Positions 8,830-17,830 of a stretch of 45,821 nucleotides of DNA are shown piece after piece (position 1 is the stretch's first letter; every line of letters begins with the position of its first letter). Source of the DNA: Sphingomonadales bacterium (GTDB taxonomy: Bacteria > Pseudomonadota > Alphaproteobacteria > Sphingomonadales > Sphingomonadaceae); contig JAIXYC010000124.1 in assembly GCA_027490455.1 (NCBI GenBank), positions 1-45,821 of the forward strand, in the 5' to 3' direction. The position numbers were made by a program, and so were the translations under genes. Below the pieces are notes generated by a model. It saw only the letters and a list, made by a program, of their open reading frames with translations, ran no database searches and was not told the origin of the DNA.

Positions 8830-9696
8830 ATGACAGATACAAAAATTAACGATCGGCGCTTCTACAAAGCACAACAAGAAGCGGACTTTGCTGAACAGCA
8901 ACTCTCCACCCCGCAAACGCAAAGCAAGTCTTACCGGCTCGCATTTCAGGACACCGACTTCCTGTTGCGTGAGGATTTGCGCCCCGTTCGTTTCCAGCTG
9001 GAACTGCTCAAGACCGAAATGTTGCTGGATGAAGCGAACATCGGATCCATGTTGGTGATCTACGGCTCTGCGCGCATTCCCGAAGCCGATGGTGCAGATG
9101 CCTTGATCGCGGCTGCAACCGATGAGCGGTCGAAAATCATTGCCGAGCGCATGAAGGAAAAGGCGCGTTTCTACGACGAATCTCGCCATCTTGCGCAGCT
9201 GGCAGGACAGGCCAATGTGACGGACGAAGAAGGTCGACGCCACTTCGTCGTATGTTCGGGCGGCGGCCCATCCATCATGGAAGCCGCCAACCGCGGCGCG
9301 CACGACGTTGGCGCGGAATCCGTTGGCCTAAATATCGTGCTGCCGCATGAGCAGGCCCCAAATCTGTTTGTGACGCCGCGACTGAGTTTCCAGTTCCACT
9401 ATTTCGCGTTGCGCAAAATGCATTTCTTGCTGCGCGCACGTGCCGTCGCGGTGTTCCCAGGTGGCTTTGGTACGTTCGACGAATTCTTCGAACTGCTTAC
9501 GCTTGTTCAAACCGGCAAGATCAAAAAGATGCCGATCCTGCTATTTGGTCGCGCATTCTGGAACCGTGTTGTGAATTTTGAGGAGCTTATGCTCGAGGGC
9601 GTCATCAGCCCACATGATCTGGAACTTTTCCAGTTTGTAGAAACCGCAGAAGAAGCATGGAATGCTATCTGCGATTTCTACGAAGTCTCAAACTGA
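8830..9696 (+). CDS. LOG family (TIGR00730-type) Rossmann-fold protein
   Basis: A 288-residue protein of the LOG/lysine-decarboxylase-like family. Members cleave nucleoside 5'-monophosphates to base and ribose phosphate, either as cytokinin riboside monophosphate phosphoribohydrolases or as PpnN-type nucleosidases. The active-site signature PGGFGTFDEFFELL lies near residues 210-223, and an upstream VVCSGGGPSIMEAANRGA forms the nucleotide loop. It has an extra N-terminal segment of about 70 residues compared with short LOG proteins, as in the longer bacterial TIGR00730 forms. The ATG at 8830 was chosen over an upstream TTG. It converges with the cytochrome c gene, only 10 bases separating their ends. 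Confidence 0.88.
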   Translation: MTDTKINDRRFYKAQQEADFAEQQLSTPQTQSKSYRLAFQDTDFLLREDLRPVRFQLELLKTEMLLDEANIGSMLVIYGSARIPEADGADALIAAATDERSKIIAERMKEKARFYDESRHLAQLAGQANVTDEEGRRHFVVCSGGGPSIMEAANRGAHDVGAESVGLNIVLPHEQAPNLFVTPRLSFQFHYFALRKMHFLLRARAVAVFPGGFGTFDEFFELLTLVQTGKIKKMPILLFGRAFWNRVVNFEELMLEGVISPHDLELFQFVETAEEAWNAICDFYEVSN

Positions 9697-9706
9697 CTTA
9701 AACTGA

Positions 9707-10336
9707 TTACTTTGCAGCAGGTGTCGCGGCTGCAGGCGCTGCGGCATCAGCTGCTGGTGCGGCAGCTGCTTCAACGGTTGCTGCATCAGCCGCAGGTGCT
9801 GCGGCGTCGGCTGCTGGTGGCGTTGGCAACGGCAGGTTTGAACCCTGCGCATTGAGATAGGCGATCAAATTTGCGCGTTCTTCGGGGTTACCCAAGCCAG
9901 CGAAAGTCATCTTCGTTCCGGGCGCATATTTCTTAGGGTTGGCAAGCCACTTGTCCATGCCTTCGAAGTCCCAGTTACCGGGAACGCTTTTCAGCGCGTC
10001 CGAATAGGAAAAGCCTGCAACATGGCCGTGCGGTTTACCCAACGCAGCCCAAAGATTTGGACCGATTCCATTTGGTCCACCTTGCGCAATGGTGTGGCAA
10101 GCGGCGCATTTTTTGAAAACCGCTTCGCCCTTTGCAACATCAGCAGTGGCAAGCAATGTCGCAATCGGCACAGCGGCAGCACCGCCAGCTTCGCCGCCAG
10201 CTTCCGCTGCAACTGCAAAACCTTCTTTTTCAGGCGCTTCAGCGTGGAAGTACATGCCCGATACGATGCTTAGTCCGAGCGCGACGATGCCGCCTGCCAA
10301 AACCCAGCCTGCAATTGTGTTACTACGATCATCCAT
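9707..10336 (-). CDS. Membrane-anchored class I cytochrome c (c552/CycM type)
   Basis: A 209-residue protein with an uncleaved N-terminal membrane anchor (about residues 8-28, IAGWVLAGGIVALGLSIVSG) and one c-type haem domain. The haem site is CAACH near residue 78 and the distal methionine is in GTKMTFAGLG. The order fits the mitochondrial-like cytochrome c552/CycM group that carries electrons between the bc1 complex and terminal oxidases on the periplasmic face. The last 35-40 residues are a low-complexity Ala/Pro/Asp tail with repeated PAADAA units, not part of the haem fold. The gene diverges from pheA; nothing clear was found in the 146-base gap between them. Confidence 0.93.
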   Translation of the reverse strand: MDDRSNTIAGWVLAGGIVALGLSIVSGMYFHAEAPEKEGFAVAAEAGGEAGGAAAVPIATLLATADVAKGEAVFKKCAACHTIAQGGPNGIGPNLWAALGKPHGHVAGFSYSDALKSVPGNWDFEGMDKWLANPKKYAPGTKMTFAGLGNPEERANLIAYLNAQGSNLPLPTPPAADAAAPAADAATVEAAAAPAADAAAPAAATPAAK

Positions 10337-10482
10337 TGGTTATCAGCCCTGAAATGCGGTTTTAAGCCGGTGTCGGTCTGACTACCGGATTCTCAAGCCC
10401 CTCTAATAGTGTCAGTAAGGCCGTGCAAGTGTCCAATTCCAGACTTGCCGGATAAGTTTCGCTATCCTATCGCGGTGGCCAT

Positions 10483-11376
10483 ATGAACAGTTACCCCGCA
10501 CCCGCGCTCGCTCTTGTCAGAACCATGGCTTTAGCGGCGAATGAACAGCCTGCAAAAGCGATTGCCTTTCAAGGCGCGCCCGGCGCAAACTCCCATCTTG
10601 CCGCTTTGGAATTTGACGCGGATTGCCTGCCTTTGCCCTGTTTCTCGTTCGAAGACGCCATTGACGCCGTCAAGGACGGGTCTGCGGCCAGGGCGATTAT
10701 TCCAATTGAGAATTCACTGCACGGCCGCGTGGCGGACATCCATTTTCTTCTGCCGGAATCGGGCCTGAGCATCATCGCCGAACATTTCATGCCGATCCGC
10801 CATTGCCTGATGGCGAAATCCGCCGATGCGGAATTGAAAACAGCCATGAGCCACCCGCAGGCGCTGGGCCAATGCCGCCATTATCTGCGTTCGCATGGCA
10901 TTATTCCGGTCGCTTATGCAGACACAGCCGCTGCGGCTGCATTTGTTGCAGCCAATGATGACGCGTCGGCCGCCGCCATAGCGCCGCCAATCGCCGCTGA
11001 GCTGTATGGCTTGGTCCCGATAAACGACGGTATTCAGGATGATGCGAGCAATACGACGCGATTTGTCGTGTTGTCGCGTGAGCAAATTAGCCATACCGGG
11101 GTGACGGGCACGTTGATGACAACGCTCATCTTTGAAGTGAAGAACGTCCCCGCGGCTTTATACAAGGCAATGGGCGGTTTTGCGACAAATGGCGTCAACA
11201 TGACGAAGCTAGAAAGCTACCAAAACGGCGCAAGCTTTGCCGCGACTGAATTTTTTGCGGATATCGAAGGCGCACCGGGTGATGCAGCGTTTGACCGCGC
11301 GCTGGATGAGCTGCGCTTTCATTGCAACTCGGTCCGCCTGCTCGGCACATATGTGCAAACCCGCAATCGGGGCTGA
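10483..11376 (+). CDS. pheA: Prephenate dehydratase
   Basis: A 297-residue monofunctional prephenate dehydratase, converting prephenate to phenylpyruvate in phenylalanine synthesis. The catalytic domain starts at AIAFQGAPGANSHLAA and ends with the catalytic-threonine motif NTTRFVVL. An ACT domain follows (TTLIFEVKNVPAALYKAMGG and MTKLESYQ), the usual site of phenylalanine feedback inhibition. Its ligand motif reads ESYQ where many family members have ESRP. There is no chorismate mutase domain. The ATG at 10483 was taken as start; the ATG at 10525 is also possible because neither has a strong ribosome binding site. The gene converges with polA. Confidence 0.95.
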   Translation: MNSYPAPALALVRTMALAANEQPAKAIAFQGAPGANSHLAALEFDADCLPLPCFSFEDAIDAVKDGSAARAIIPIENSLHGRVADIHFLLPESGLSIIAEHFMPIRHCLMAKSADAELKTAMSHPQALGQCRHYLRSHGIIPVAYADTAAAAAFVAANDDASAAAIAPPIAAELYGLVPINDGIQDDASNTTRFVVLSREQISHTGVTGTLMTTLIFEVKNVPAALYKAMGGFATNGVNMTKLESYQNGASFAATEFFADIEGAPGDAAFDRALDELRFHCNSVRLLGTYVQTRNRG

Positions 11377-11442
11377 GCGAGAGGTTATCGCCCAGCCCGA
11401 CGTTGGCGTCACCTTTGAACAAAAAGAAGACGACAAAAGCTG

Positions 11443-11465
11443 AAGGCACAGGGCGGCGGTGCCTT
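11443..11465. terminator. Bidirectional hairpin between pheA and polA
   Basis: AAGGCAC and GTGCCTT form a perfect 7-bp stem with a GC-rich 9-base loop between two convergent genes. The right arm covers the end of the polA stop codon. The T-run is short on both sides, so termination strength is uncertain. Confidence 0.55.
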
Positions 11466-14280
11466 AGTGCGCCGCGCCCCAGCTTGGGCCCGTCCCGATT
11501 TCGATACCGAGCGGGACGGTGAGCTTCACCAAAGGTTCAGCCGCGCCTGCCATGATCGCGCGGATGACGTCGCTTGCCGCGGCGACATCCGCCTCAGGCA
11601 GTTCAAATACGAGTTCGTCATGCACCTGCAGCAACATCTTCACATGGCCTAAGCCAGCAGCCTTTAACGCCGGCCCCATTTGCACCATCGCGCGTTTGAT
11701 GATGTCAGCGCTTGTCCCTTGGATCGGCGCATTGATCGCAGCGCGTTCACTGCCCTGTCGTTCTGCCTGATTTGGGGATGTGATACGCGGAAACCATGTT
11801 TTCCGTCCGAACAACGTCGTCGAGTGCCCGCATTCGCGGACCGTGGCCATGGTTTCCTGAATATAATTCGAAATGCCGGGGAAACGTTGGAAATAGGCTT
11901 CGATAAGCGCCTGCGCTTCGTCGGCGGTGGATTCCAAACGCTTTGAAAGACCCCAGCGGGAAATGCCGTATAGAATCGAAAAGTTGATGGTCTTGGCACG
12001 GCCGCGTGTGTCGCGGTTTACTTCGCCGAACAGTTCCAATGCGGTGCGCGCATGAATGTCTTCGCCCTTTTCAAAGGCATCGCGCAACGGCTCCACATCG
12101 GCGAAATGCGCCGCAAGCCGCAGCTCAATCTGGCTATAGTCTGCGGATAAAATCACATTGCCGGGTTCAGCCACAAAAGCGTCCCGGATCTGGCGACCGG
12201 TTTCGGTACGAATGGGAATATTTTGCAAGTTCGGATCGGTCGATGACAGCCGCCCCGTTTGCGCGCCAACCAGGCTATAGCTTGTGTGCACACGTCCTGT
12301 TTTGGGATCAATCTGCTGCTGCAGGCTGTCGGTATAGGTTGATTTCAGCTTCGCCAATTGCCGCCAATCGAGAACCTTGCGTGCGATGTCGATGCCCTGC
12401 CCCGCCAGATCTTCCAGCACCGTCACGTCGGTCGAATATTGCCCCGACTTGCCCTTTTTGCCGCCCTTATAGCCCATTTTTCCAAACAGGATTTCGCCAA
12501 GCTGCTGCGGGCTGCCGATCGTAAACGGCTGTCCGGCGAGGCCGTGAATTTCCTTTTCGAGCAGTTCCATTTGCGCGGCGAATTCGGATGACAACCGTGC
12601 CAGCACGGTCCGGTCGACTTTGATGCCTAAGCATTCCATCTGGGACAGGACGGGCACGAGCGGGCGATCAACCAGTTCATAGACGCTGGTCGCCTTTTCA
12701 GGGCTGAGCCGTAACTTTAGGTGATGCCACAGCCGCAAGGTCACATCGGCATCTTCCGCCGCATAGCAGGTCGCGTCCGACAGCGGGACGGCAGCAAAGC
12801 CAATCTGGCTTTTGCCCGTTCCGGTGACGCTTTTATAAGAGATGCATTCATGCCCCAAATGCGTTTTAGCGAGTTCATCCATGCCATGCAATTGACGGCC
12901 TGCATCCAAGGCGAAGCTCATGACCATCGTGTCATCGTACGGCGTTATGCGCACATCATGCCGCGCCAATACTGACATGTCATATTTCAGGTTTTGGCCA
13001 ATTTTCAGCACGCTTGGATCGCTGAGCAGTGGGCGCAACCGTTCCAAAGCTATGTTCATCTCTATCTGAACCGGCTTTTCCGCGAACATATCTGTGCCGC
13101 CATGTGCCAGCGGGACATAACATGCCTCCCCGGGTGCAACAGCTAGGCTGAAGCCCACAAGATTGGCGCTCGCGGCTTGTAAGCTGTCTGTTTCGGTGTC
13201 GAAACCCAATGTTCCAGTTTCACGGGCGCGGGAAATCCAATGGTCCAGCCGAGCGACATCCGTGACGCATTCATATGTCGACACATCAATTTTGGGCATG
13301 GCGGGCGGCAAAGCGGCGGTGCCCGCTGTGGGCGCGGATACGGGGGTGTCGCCCTTGCTTGCGGCCTTCGGGTTGCCGGCAATCGCTTTATTGGCGGCAG
13401 CGGTATTTGCGACATGCCCGATACGCTTCAAAAGCGAGTTGAACCCGTGATGCTCCAAAAATGCGGCGAGCGGTTCTTCGGGGATTGTCCCTAATGTCAT
13501 GTCTTCAATCGCGATGGGCAGCGGGCAATCTTCTTTCAAAGTCACCAGCACTTTCGACAGACGCGCCTTGTCCGCATGCTCAATCAAGTTATCGCGCATT
13601 TTGGAGGGCTTCATCGAAGGTGCGGCGGCCAAGACGCTTTCAAGGTCACCGAATTCCTGAATAAGCTTGGTCGCGGTCTTTGGACCGACGCCGGGGACAC
13701 CCGGCACATTGTCGACGCTATCGCCCATCAGCGCCAGCACATCGCCAACCCGTTCGGGCTCGACACCAAATTTTTCGTATACTTCTTCGGCACGAATGCG
13801 TTCGTTTTTCATCGTGTCGAACATGTCGATGGATGGTTCCACCAACTGCATCAGGTCCTTGTCACTGCTGACGATGGTCACATGCCAGCCGGCGGCGCAA
13901 GCGGCGCGCGCATAGCTTGCAATCATGTCATCGGCCTCGACATCATCCTCTTCGACCAGCGGCAAAGAGAACGCCCGCGTCGCATCGCGGATCATCGGGA
14001 ATTGTGGTCGTAAGTCCTCAGGCGGGTCGGGCCTGTGTGCCTTATATTGGTCATAGATCCGGTTGCGGAATGACTGGCTCGATTTATCGAGGACAACAGC
14101 CATATGCGTTGGACCATCCGCTTGGTTTAGGTCGTCCGCCAGTTTCCACAGCATGGTCGTATAGCCATATACCGCACCGACCGGCTCGCCATGTTTATTG
14201 GTGAGTGGCGGCAGCCGGTGATAAGCGCGAAAAATATAGGCGGAGCCATCGACGAGATAGAGATGCTTTTGGTCTGACAT
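11464..14280 (-). CDS. polA: DNA polymerase I
   Basis: PolA, 938 residues with all three activities. The 5' nuclease domain (about 1-290) shows DGSAYIFRAYH, EEDDVEADDMIA, SSDKDLMQLV and a helix-hairpin-helix GVPGVGPKTATKLI. The 3'-5' exonuclease domain (about 340-530) keeps its acidic set: DTETDSL, IGQNLKYDMSVL and YAAEDADVT. The polymerase domain has motif A SADYSQIELRLAAHF, motif B RGRAKTINFSILYGIS and motif C QVHDELVFE. Intact proofreading residues distinguish it from polymerases that lost this activity. The ATG at 14280 (MSDQKHLYLVDGSA) was chosen over an in-frame TTG at 14310. It follows the EamA transporter gene by 90 bases. Confidence 0.98.
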   Translation of the reverse strand: MSDQKHLYLVDGSAYIFRAYHRLPPLTNKHGEPVGAVYGYTTMLWKLADDLNQADGPTHMAVVLDKSSQSFRNRIYDQYKAHRPDPPEDLRPQFPMIRDATRAFSLPLVEEDDVEADDMIASYARAACAAGWHVTIVSSDKDLMQLVEPSIDMFDTMKNERIRAEEVYEKFGVEPERVGDVLALMGDSVDNVPGVPGVGPKTATKLIQEFGDLESVLAAAPSMKPSKMRDNLIEHADKARLSKVLVTLKEDCPLPIAIEDMTLGTIPEEPLAAFLEHHGFNSLLKRIGHVANTAAANKAIAGNPKAASKGDTPVSAPTAGTAALPPAMPKIDVSTYECVTDVARLDHWISRARETGTLGFDTETDSLQAASANLVGFSLAVAPGEACYVPLAHGGTDMFAEKPVQIEMNIALERLRPLLSDPSVLKIGQNLKYDMSVLARHDVRITPYDDTMVMSFALDAGRQLHGMDELAKTHLGHECISYKSVTGTGKSQIGFAAVPLSDATCYAAEDADVTLRLWHHLKLRLSPEKATSVYELVDRPLVPVLSQMECLGIKVDRTVLARLSSEFAAQMELLEKEIHGLAGQPFTIGSPQQLGEILFGKMGYKGGKKGKSGQYSTDVTVLEDLAGQGIDIARKVLDWRQLAKLKSTYTDSLQQQIDPKTGRVHTSYSLVGAQTGRLSSTDPNLQNIPIRTETGRQIRDAFVAEPGNVILSADYSQIELRLAAHFADVEPLRDAFEKGEDIHARTALELFGEVNRDTRGRAKTINFSILYGISRWGLSKRLESTADEAQALIEAYFQRFPGISNYIQETMATVRECGHSTTLFGRKTWFPRITSPNQAERQGSERAAINAPIQGTSADIIKRAMVQMGPALKAAGLGHVKMLLQVHDELVFELPEADVAAASDVIRAIMAGAAEPLVKLTVPLGIEIGTGPSWGAAH

Positions 14281-14370
14281 GGCCGAGCGATAGCAGCCCG
14301 TTTTGACCAAGTCTTTTCCTAATTTGCAGCGACGGTGTTGGCACCCTTTCTGCAGGCGATTGCGGTGGAA

Positions 14371-15252
14371 CTACGCGCGCGACTTGCGCCACAAAAGAAG
14401 ACCGCTGGCGATAATGATCGCGGACCCGGCAAGCGATGTCATGTCTGGCCAATCGCCAAAAACCAATATGCCGAGCGCGAGGGCCATCAACAACTGCACA
14501 TAAGTCATCGGCGCGATGTCCGCGGCCGAAGCACGGGTTGTTGCCATAAAGATGAGCCAGTGCGCGAAGCTTGCACTGACCGCCACGACGGCACAGCGCG
14601 CGACGATGGTCCAGTCCGGCATGCCGATATGAAATGTCGGAACGCCAGAAAAATGACCCAAAATCGCTGCGGTCAGGATGAATGGCACAGCCAGCGACGC
14701 GACCAGAAATTGCATTAAAATTGGTGTCCCTGCCCCAGCGACGGCGCGGTTGCCAATCATCAAAAGCGCCATCGACATAGCCGCTGCAAGGGGTAACAAA
14801 GCAACCCAACCCAATTCGGCAACATTGGGCCGCATGATGAGAAGAACGCCGCCGAACGCAATAAATGTCGCCGTCCATTTGGTCACATTCGTCCGTTCGT
14901 GCAGAAAAATGGCGCTCAAGACCGCCGTGATCATCGGGCTTGTAAAACCAATTGCCGTAGCCTCAGCCAAGGGCATGACGAAGATCGACAAAAAGAAACA
15001 GATGGTTGCCATGGCCACTGCAAATCCGCGCAGGATCTGAACTTTGGGCATGGGCAAAGCAAATCCCTTCCTGCCTTCCTTAAGGTACAACAACGTGCCC
15101 AAGCCGACCGCACCGATCGAATAGCGCAGCGCCGCCACGGCCGTACCCGGCCATGCACCGGCAATCGATTTGATGACACCATCGCCCAAGGACAAAAGAG
15201 CAAAGCCGCAAACGGCATATAAAAGACCCGAACGGGCCGACGATGCGTGCAC
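14371..15252 (-). CDS. EamA/DMT-superfamily transporter
   Basis: A 293-residue protein with about ten membrane segments made of two EamA repeats. It belongs to the drug/metabolite transporter superfamily in the inner membrane. The first repeat has the LLSLGDGVIKSIAGAWPGTAVAALRY start and MPLAEATAIGFTSPMITAV. The second repeat has ADIAPMTYVQLLMALALGI. The substrate is not predictable. The start is GTG at 15252, supported by GAGGG about 8 bases upstream and by the absence of an earlier in-frame alternative with a ribosome site. It diverges from cpaF. Confidence 0.9.
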   Translation of the reverse strand: MHASSARSGLLYAVCGFALLSLGDGVIKSIAGAWPGTAVAALRYSIGAVGLGTLLYLKEGRKGFALPMPKVQILRGFAVAMATICFFLSIFVMPLAEATAIGFTSPMITAVLSAIFLHERTNVTKWTATFIAFGGVLLIMRPNVAELGWVALLPLAAAMSMALLMIGNRAVAGAGTPILMQFLVASLAVPFILTAAILGHFSGVPTFHIGMPDWTIVARCAVVAVSASFAHWLIFMATTRASAADIAPMTYVQLLMALALGILVFGDWPDMTSLAGSAIIIASGLLLWRKSRA

Positions 15253-15348
15253 TGGATTTCCCTCGATTACCGCGTTCTCTTAAAAGTGTTTGCGGGGAAT
15301 GCAAAGCGGCAGAAATTTGTGTCGGGCAACCCAAGAAAAGCAAACTGT

Positions 15349-15375
15349 TACCGATTTATTTACCATTTGTCGGTA
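15349..15375. repeat. Inverted repeat in the divergent EamA-cpaF intergenic region
   Basis: TACCGA and TCGGTA form a perfect 6-bp inverted repeat spaced by 15 bases, about 42 bases before the cpaF start. A direct repeat TCCATAG x2 lies just after it (15384-15397). Position between divergent genes is compatible with an operator, but no regulator is known. Confidence 0.3.
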
Positions 15376-15416
15376 GCCAAAAATCCATAGTCCATAGAAT
15401 ATCGGAGCGGGATAAC

Positions 15417-16949
15417 GTGAGCGCATTTGGGAAGAAACCAGGCTTGTCTGTAGGGCGCTCATCATTTGGCGTGGCGCGCCCAATGACCGGCGGTGGGCCC
15501 TCGATTGCGCAACAGCCAGATTACGCGCAAACGACAGGCGGTGGCGAACAATTTCCACCCATTGAATCGGCAAACTTACCCGGCGGCAGTAATGGCGGTC
15601 CACAAACCGCCATGCAGGAAGCCATGTCGCGCTTGTCAGACCGTGCAAACAACGCGGCACCAGTCGATGAAGGTCCCCAAGGCTTTGAAGCTTCGGTACA
15701 TAAAATCAAAGAACAAGTTCTCCCGCGTCTATTGGAGCGTGTGGACCCCGAAGCGGCGGCATCGCTGAATAAAGAAGAGCTGACCGAAGAGTTCCGCCCG
15801 ATCATTCTGGAAGTGCTGGCGGAACTCAAGCTGACGCTTAACCGCCGCGAACAATTTGCTTTGGAAAAAGTGCTCGTCGACGAACTGCTCGGCTTTGGTC
15901 CGCTTGAAGAGTTGCTCAGCGATCCGGACATTACCGATATCATGGTCAATGGCCCGTTGCAGACTTATATCGAAAAAAAGGGAAAGCTGCAGATTGCGCC
16001 GATCCAGTTTCGTGACGAAGAGCATCTGTTCCAGATCGCGCAGCGCATCGTGAACCAAGTCGGTCGCCGCGTTGACCAGACCACGCCTTTGGCCGACGCC
16101 CGATTGAAAGACGGGAGCCGCGTGAACGTCATTGTTCCCCCGCTGTCGCTGCGCGGCACCGCCATTTCAATTCGTAAATTTTCCGAAAAACCAATCACAA
16201 TCGACATGTTGAAGGGCTTTGGTTCGATGAGCGAGCCCATGGCAACGGCATTGAAGATTGCCGGGGCAAGCCGGATGAATATCGTCATTTCTGGCGGTAC
16301 GGGTTCGGGTAAAACGACAATGCTGAATGCTTTATCCAAAATGATTGACCCCGGCGAGCGCGTTTTAACGATTGAAGATGCCGCCGAACTTCGCCTTCAA
16401 CAGCCGCATTGGCTCCCGCTTGAAACAAGCCCTCCGAACTTGGAAGGCGATGGCGCAATCACCATCGGTGACCTTGTGAAGAACGCACTGCGTATGCGCC
16501 CTGACCGGATTATCTTAGGCGAAATTCGTGGTGCGGAGTGTTTCGACCTCCTCGCCGCAATGAACACCGGTCATGATGGATCCATGTGTACGCTCCACGC
16601 CAACAACCCGCGCGAGTGTTTGGGTCGTATGGAAAATATGATCATGATGGGCGACATCAAAATACCCAAGGAAGCCATTTCGCGGCAGATCGCGGAATCG
16701 GTCGACCTTATCGTTCAGGTGAAGCGTCTGCGTGATGGTTCACGTCGCACCACCCAGATTACGGAAGTCATCGGCATGGAAGGCGACGTCATTGTGACGC
16801 AGGATTTGTTCAAATTCGAATATCGCGACGAAGATTCTGACGGCAAAATCCACGGTGAGTGGGTCCCGGGCGGCGTTCGTCCCTATACGCTGGAAAAGGC
16901 ACGGCAATTCGGCTTTGACCAGCCGTTCCTTGAGGCGTGCCTTGGCTAG
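15417..16949 (+). CDS. cpaF: CpaF/TadA-type secretion ATPase
   Basis: A 510-residue VirB11/PulE-type hexameric ATPase of the CpaF family, which powers assembly of Tad/Flp pili from the cytoplasmic face. A variable Gly/Pro/Gln-rich N-terminal region (about 1-85) precedes the N-terminal domain. The ATPase core has Walker A GGTGSGKTT near residues 293-301, Walker B MRPDRIILGEIRGAE, and the His box TGHDGSMCTLHANNP. The start is GTG at 15417, with GGAG 9 bases upstream. No other tad/cpa genes are nearby, so it acts alone at this locus. The TAG stop lies on the first bases of the downstream inverted-repeat element, so the native C-terminus may have been altered by the insertion. Confidence 0.9.
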   Translation: MSAFGKKPGLSVGRSSFGVARPMTGGGPSIAQQPDYAQTTGGGEQFPPIESANLPGGSNGGPQTAMQEAMSRLSDRANNAAPVDEGPQGFEASVHKIKEQVLPRLLERVDPEAAASLNKEELTEEFRPIILEVLAELKLTLNRREQFALEKVLVDELLGFGPLEELLSDPDITDIMVNGPLQTYIEKKGKLQIAPIQFRDEEHLFQIAQRIVNQVGRRVDQTTPLADARLKDGSRVNVIVPPLSLRGTAISIRKFSEKPITIDMLKGFGSMSEPMATALKIAGASRMNIVISGGTGSGKTTMLNALSKMIDPGERVLTIEDAAELRLQQPHWLPLETSPPNLEGDGAITIGDLVKNALRMRPDRIILGEIRGAECFDLLAAMNTGHDGSMCTLHANNPRECLGRMENMIMMGDIKIPKEAISRQIAESVDLIVQVKRLRDGSRRTTQITEVIGMEGDVIVTQDLFKFEYRDEDSDGKIHGEWVPGGVRPYTLEKARQFGFDQPFLEACLG

Positions 16950-17213
16950 GGTCAGGACCTATTAAATGCGCCTTCGCGGTTTGAGGCCATATTGTTCAGT
17001 GCAAGACGGCAAGCGCCGGACTTAGTGGTTCTAAATCCAAGCTTGCCAACGCAGCAATGGACAATATGGGTCAAATCCGAAGGACGCCAAAATGGCTTCG
17101 ATCTCAAAGTAAAATGCCCTTGCAGGCAGAATAACTGCCTGCGGCGGACATTTTACTTCGATATCTTTGCCATTTTGACGCCGCGATGGTGCATTTAATT
17201 GGTCCTGACCCTA
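16947..17213. mobile_element. 267-bp MITE-like element with near-perfect 22-bp terminal inverted repeats
   Basis: The element has ends at 16948-16969 and 17191-17212. These are inverted copies beginning AGGGTCAGGACC and ending ATTAAATGC, with one mismatch in 22. Both ends are bounded by TA, consistent with a TA target duplication. Inside are two nested hairpins. The left one (16987-17069) has CCATATTGT/ACAATATGG and GGCAAGC/GCTTGCC. The right one (17085-17180) has 12-bp arms with one mismatch, a perfect AAGTAAAATG/CATTTTACTT pair, and a GCAGGCAG/CTGCCTGC tip. No credible ORF is present. It fills the whole cpaF-tlpA gap and supplies the TAG stop of cpaF. The class of the parent transposase is not known. 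Confidence 0.8.
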
Positions 17214-17220
17214 AAGCCGT

Positions 17221-17814
17221 TTAATCCGCTGCGCGCAGCAGCTTTGCCATTTCGGCCTCATCCCATTCCACGCCGCCCGCCACGCGCCACACTTCTTTGC
17301 CATCACTGTCATATAATATGGTGGTCGGCAGCGCGATCGCGTTGTTGAACGCCGTCAGCAGTGCATTGTCCGCATCGGTATAGGGCACCAAATTCTTGAC
17401 CGCTGTTTCCTTGAAAAAGGCAACAACAGGTGCGCGTCCTTCAAGGTCCTGCGACACGGCGATCACGTTCATCCGGCCTTTTTCCGACGCCGCCAGCGTG
17501 TCCAGCGTCGGCATTTCGGCTTTGCATGGTGCGCACCAAGTTGCCCAGATGTTGAGCAACAACGGCTTGCCTTCAAAATCGGCAAGGCTGACATCCTGAC
17601 CCTGCGCATCCGCAAAAGGTGCCGATGGCGCTTTTTGACCTGCAAATTTATAGCTGAGCGTGGCGCGCATGCCATTGGCGCTTTCAAGAGTGATTTCCGC
17701 CTTGTCAGACGCGCCTGCTTGCCCCGTGGATGCGGGTTGCGCTTGCCCCTTGGGTTCGCTTTCTTTATCGCACCCAGCCAGCACTAAAAGGATTAAGGCA
17801 ATTACAAAGCGCAT
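17221..17814 (-). CDS. TlpA/ResA-like thioredoxin-fold lipoprotein
   Basis: A 197-residue periplasmic redox protein. The lipoprotein signal ends in LVLAGC about 15 residues from the start, followed by a charged, low-complexity linker of about 40 residues. The thioredoxin-like domain carries the active site [13 protein letters not shown] and the conserved cis-proline region [12 protein letters not shown]. Such proteins reduce or shuffle periplasmic disulfides, for example for cytochrome c maturation. I chose the ATG at 17814 because it starts exactly at a lipoprotein signal. The much longer upstream frame overlaps argH antisense. The gene diverges from argH with only 16 bases between the start codons. 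Confidence 0.92.
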   Translation of the reverse strand: MRFVIALILLVLAGCDKESEPKGQAQPASTGQAGASDKAEITLESANGMRATLSYKFAGQKAPSAPFADAQGQDVSLADFEGKPLLLNIWATWCAPCKAEMPTLDTLAASEKGRMNVIAVSQDLEGRAPVVAFFKETAVKNLVPYTDADNALLTAFNNAIALPTTILYDSDGKEVWRVAGGVEWDEAEMAKLLRAAD

Positions 17815-17830
17815 CTCTGATTCCAATAGC

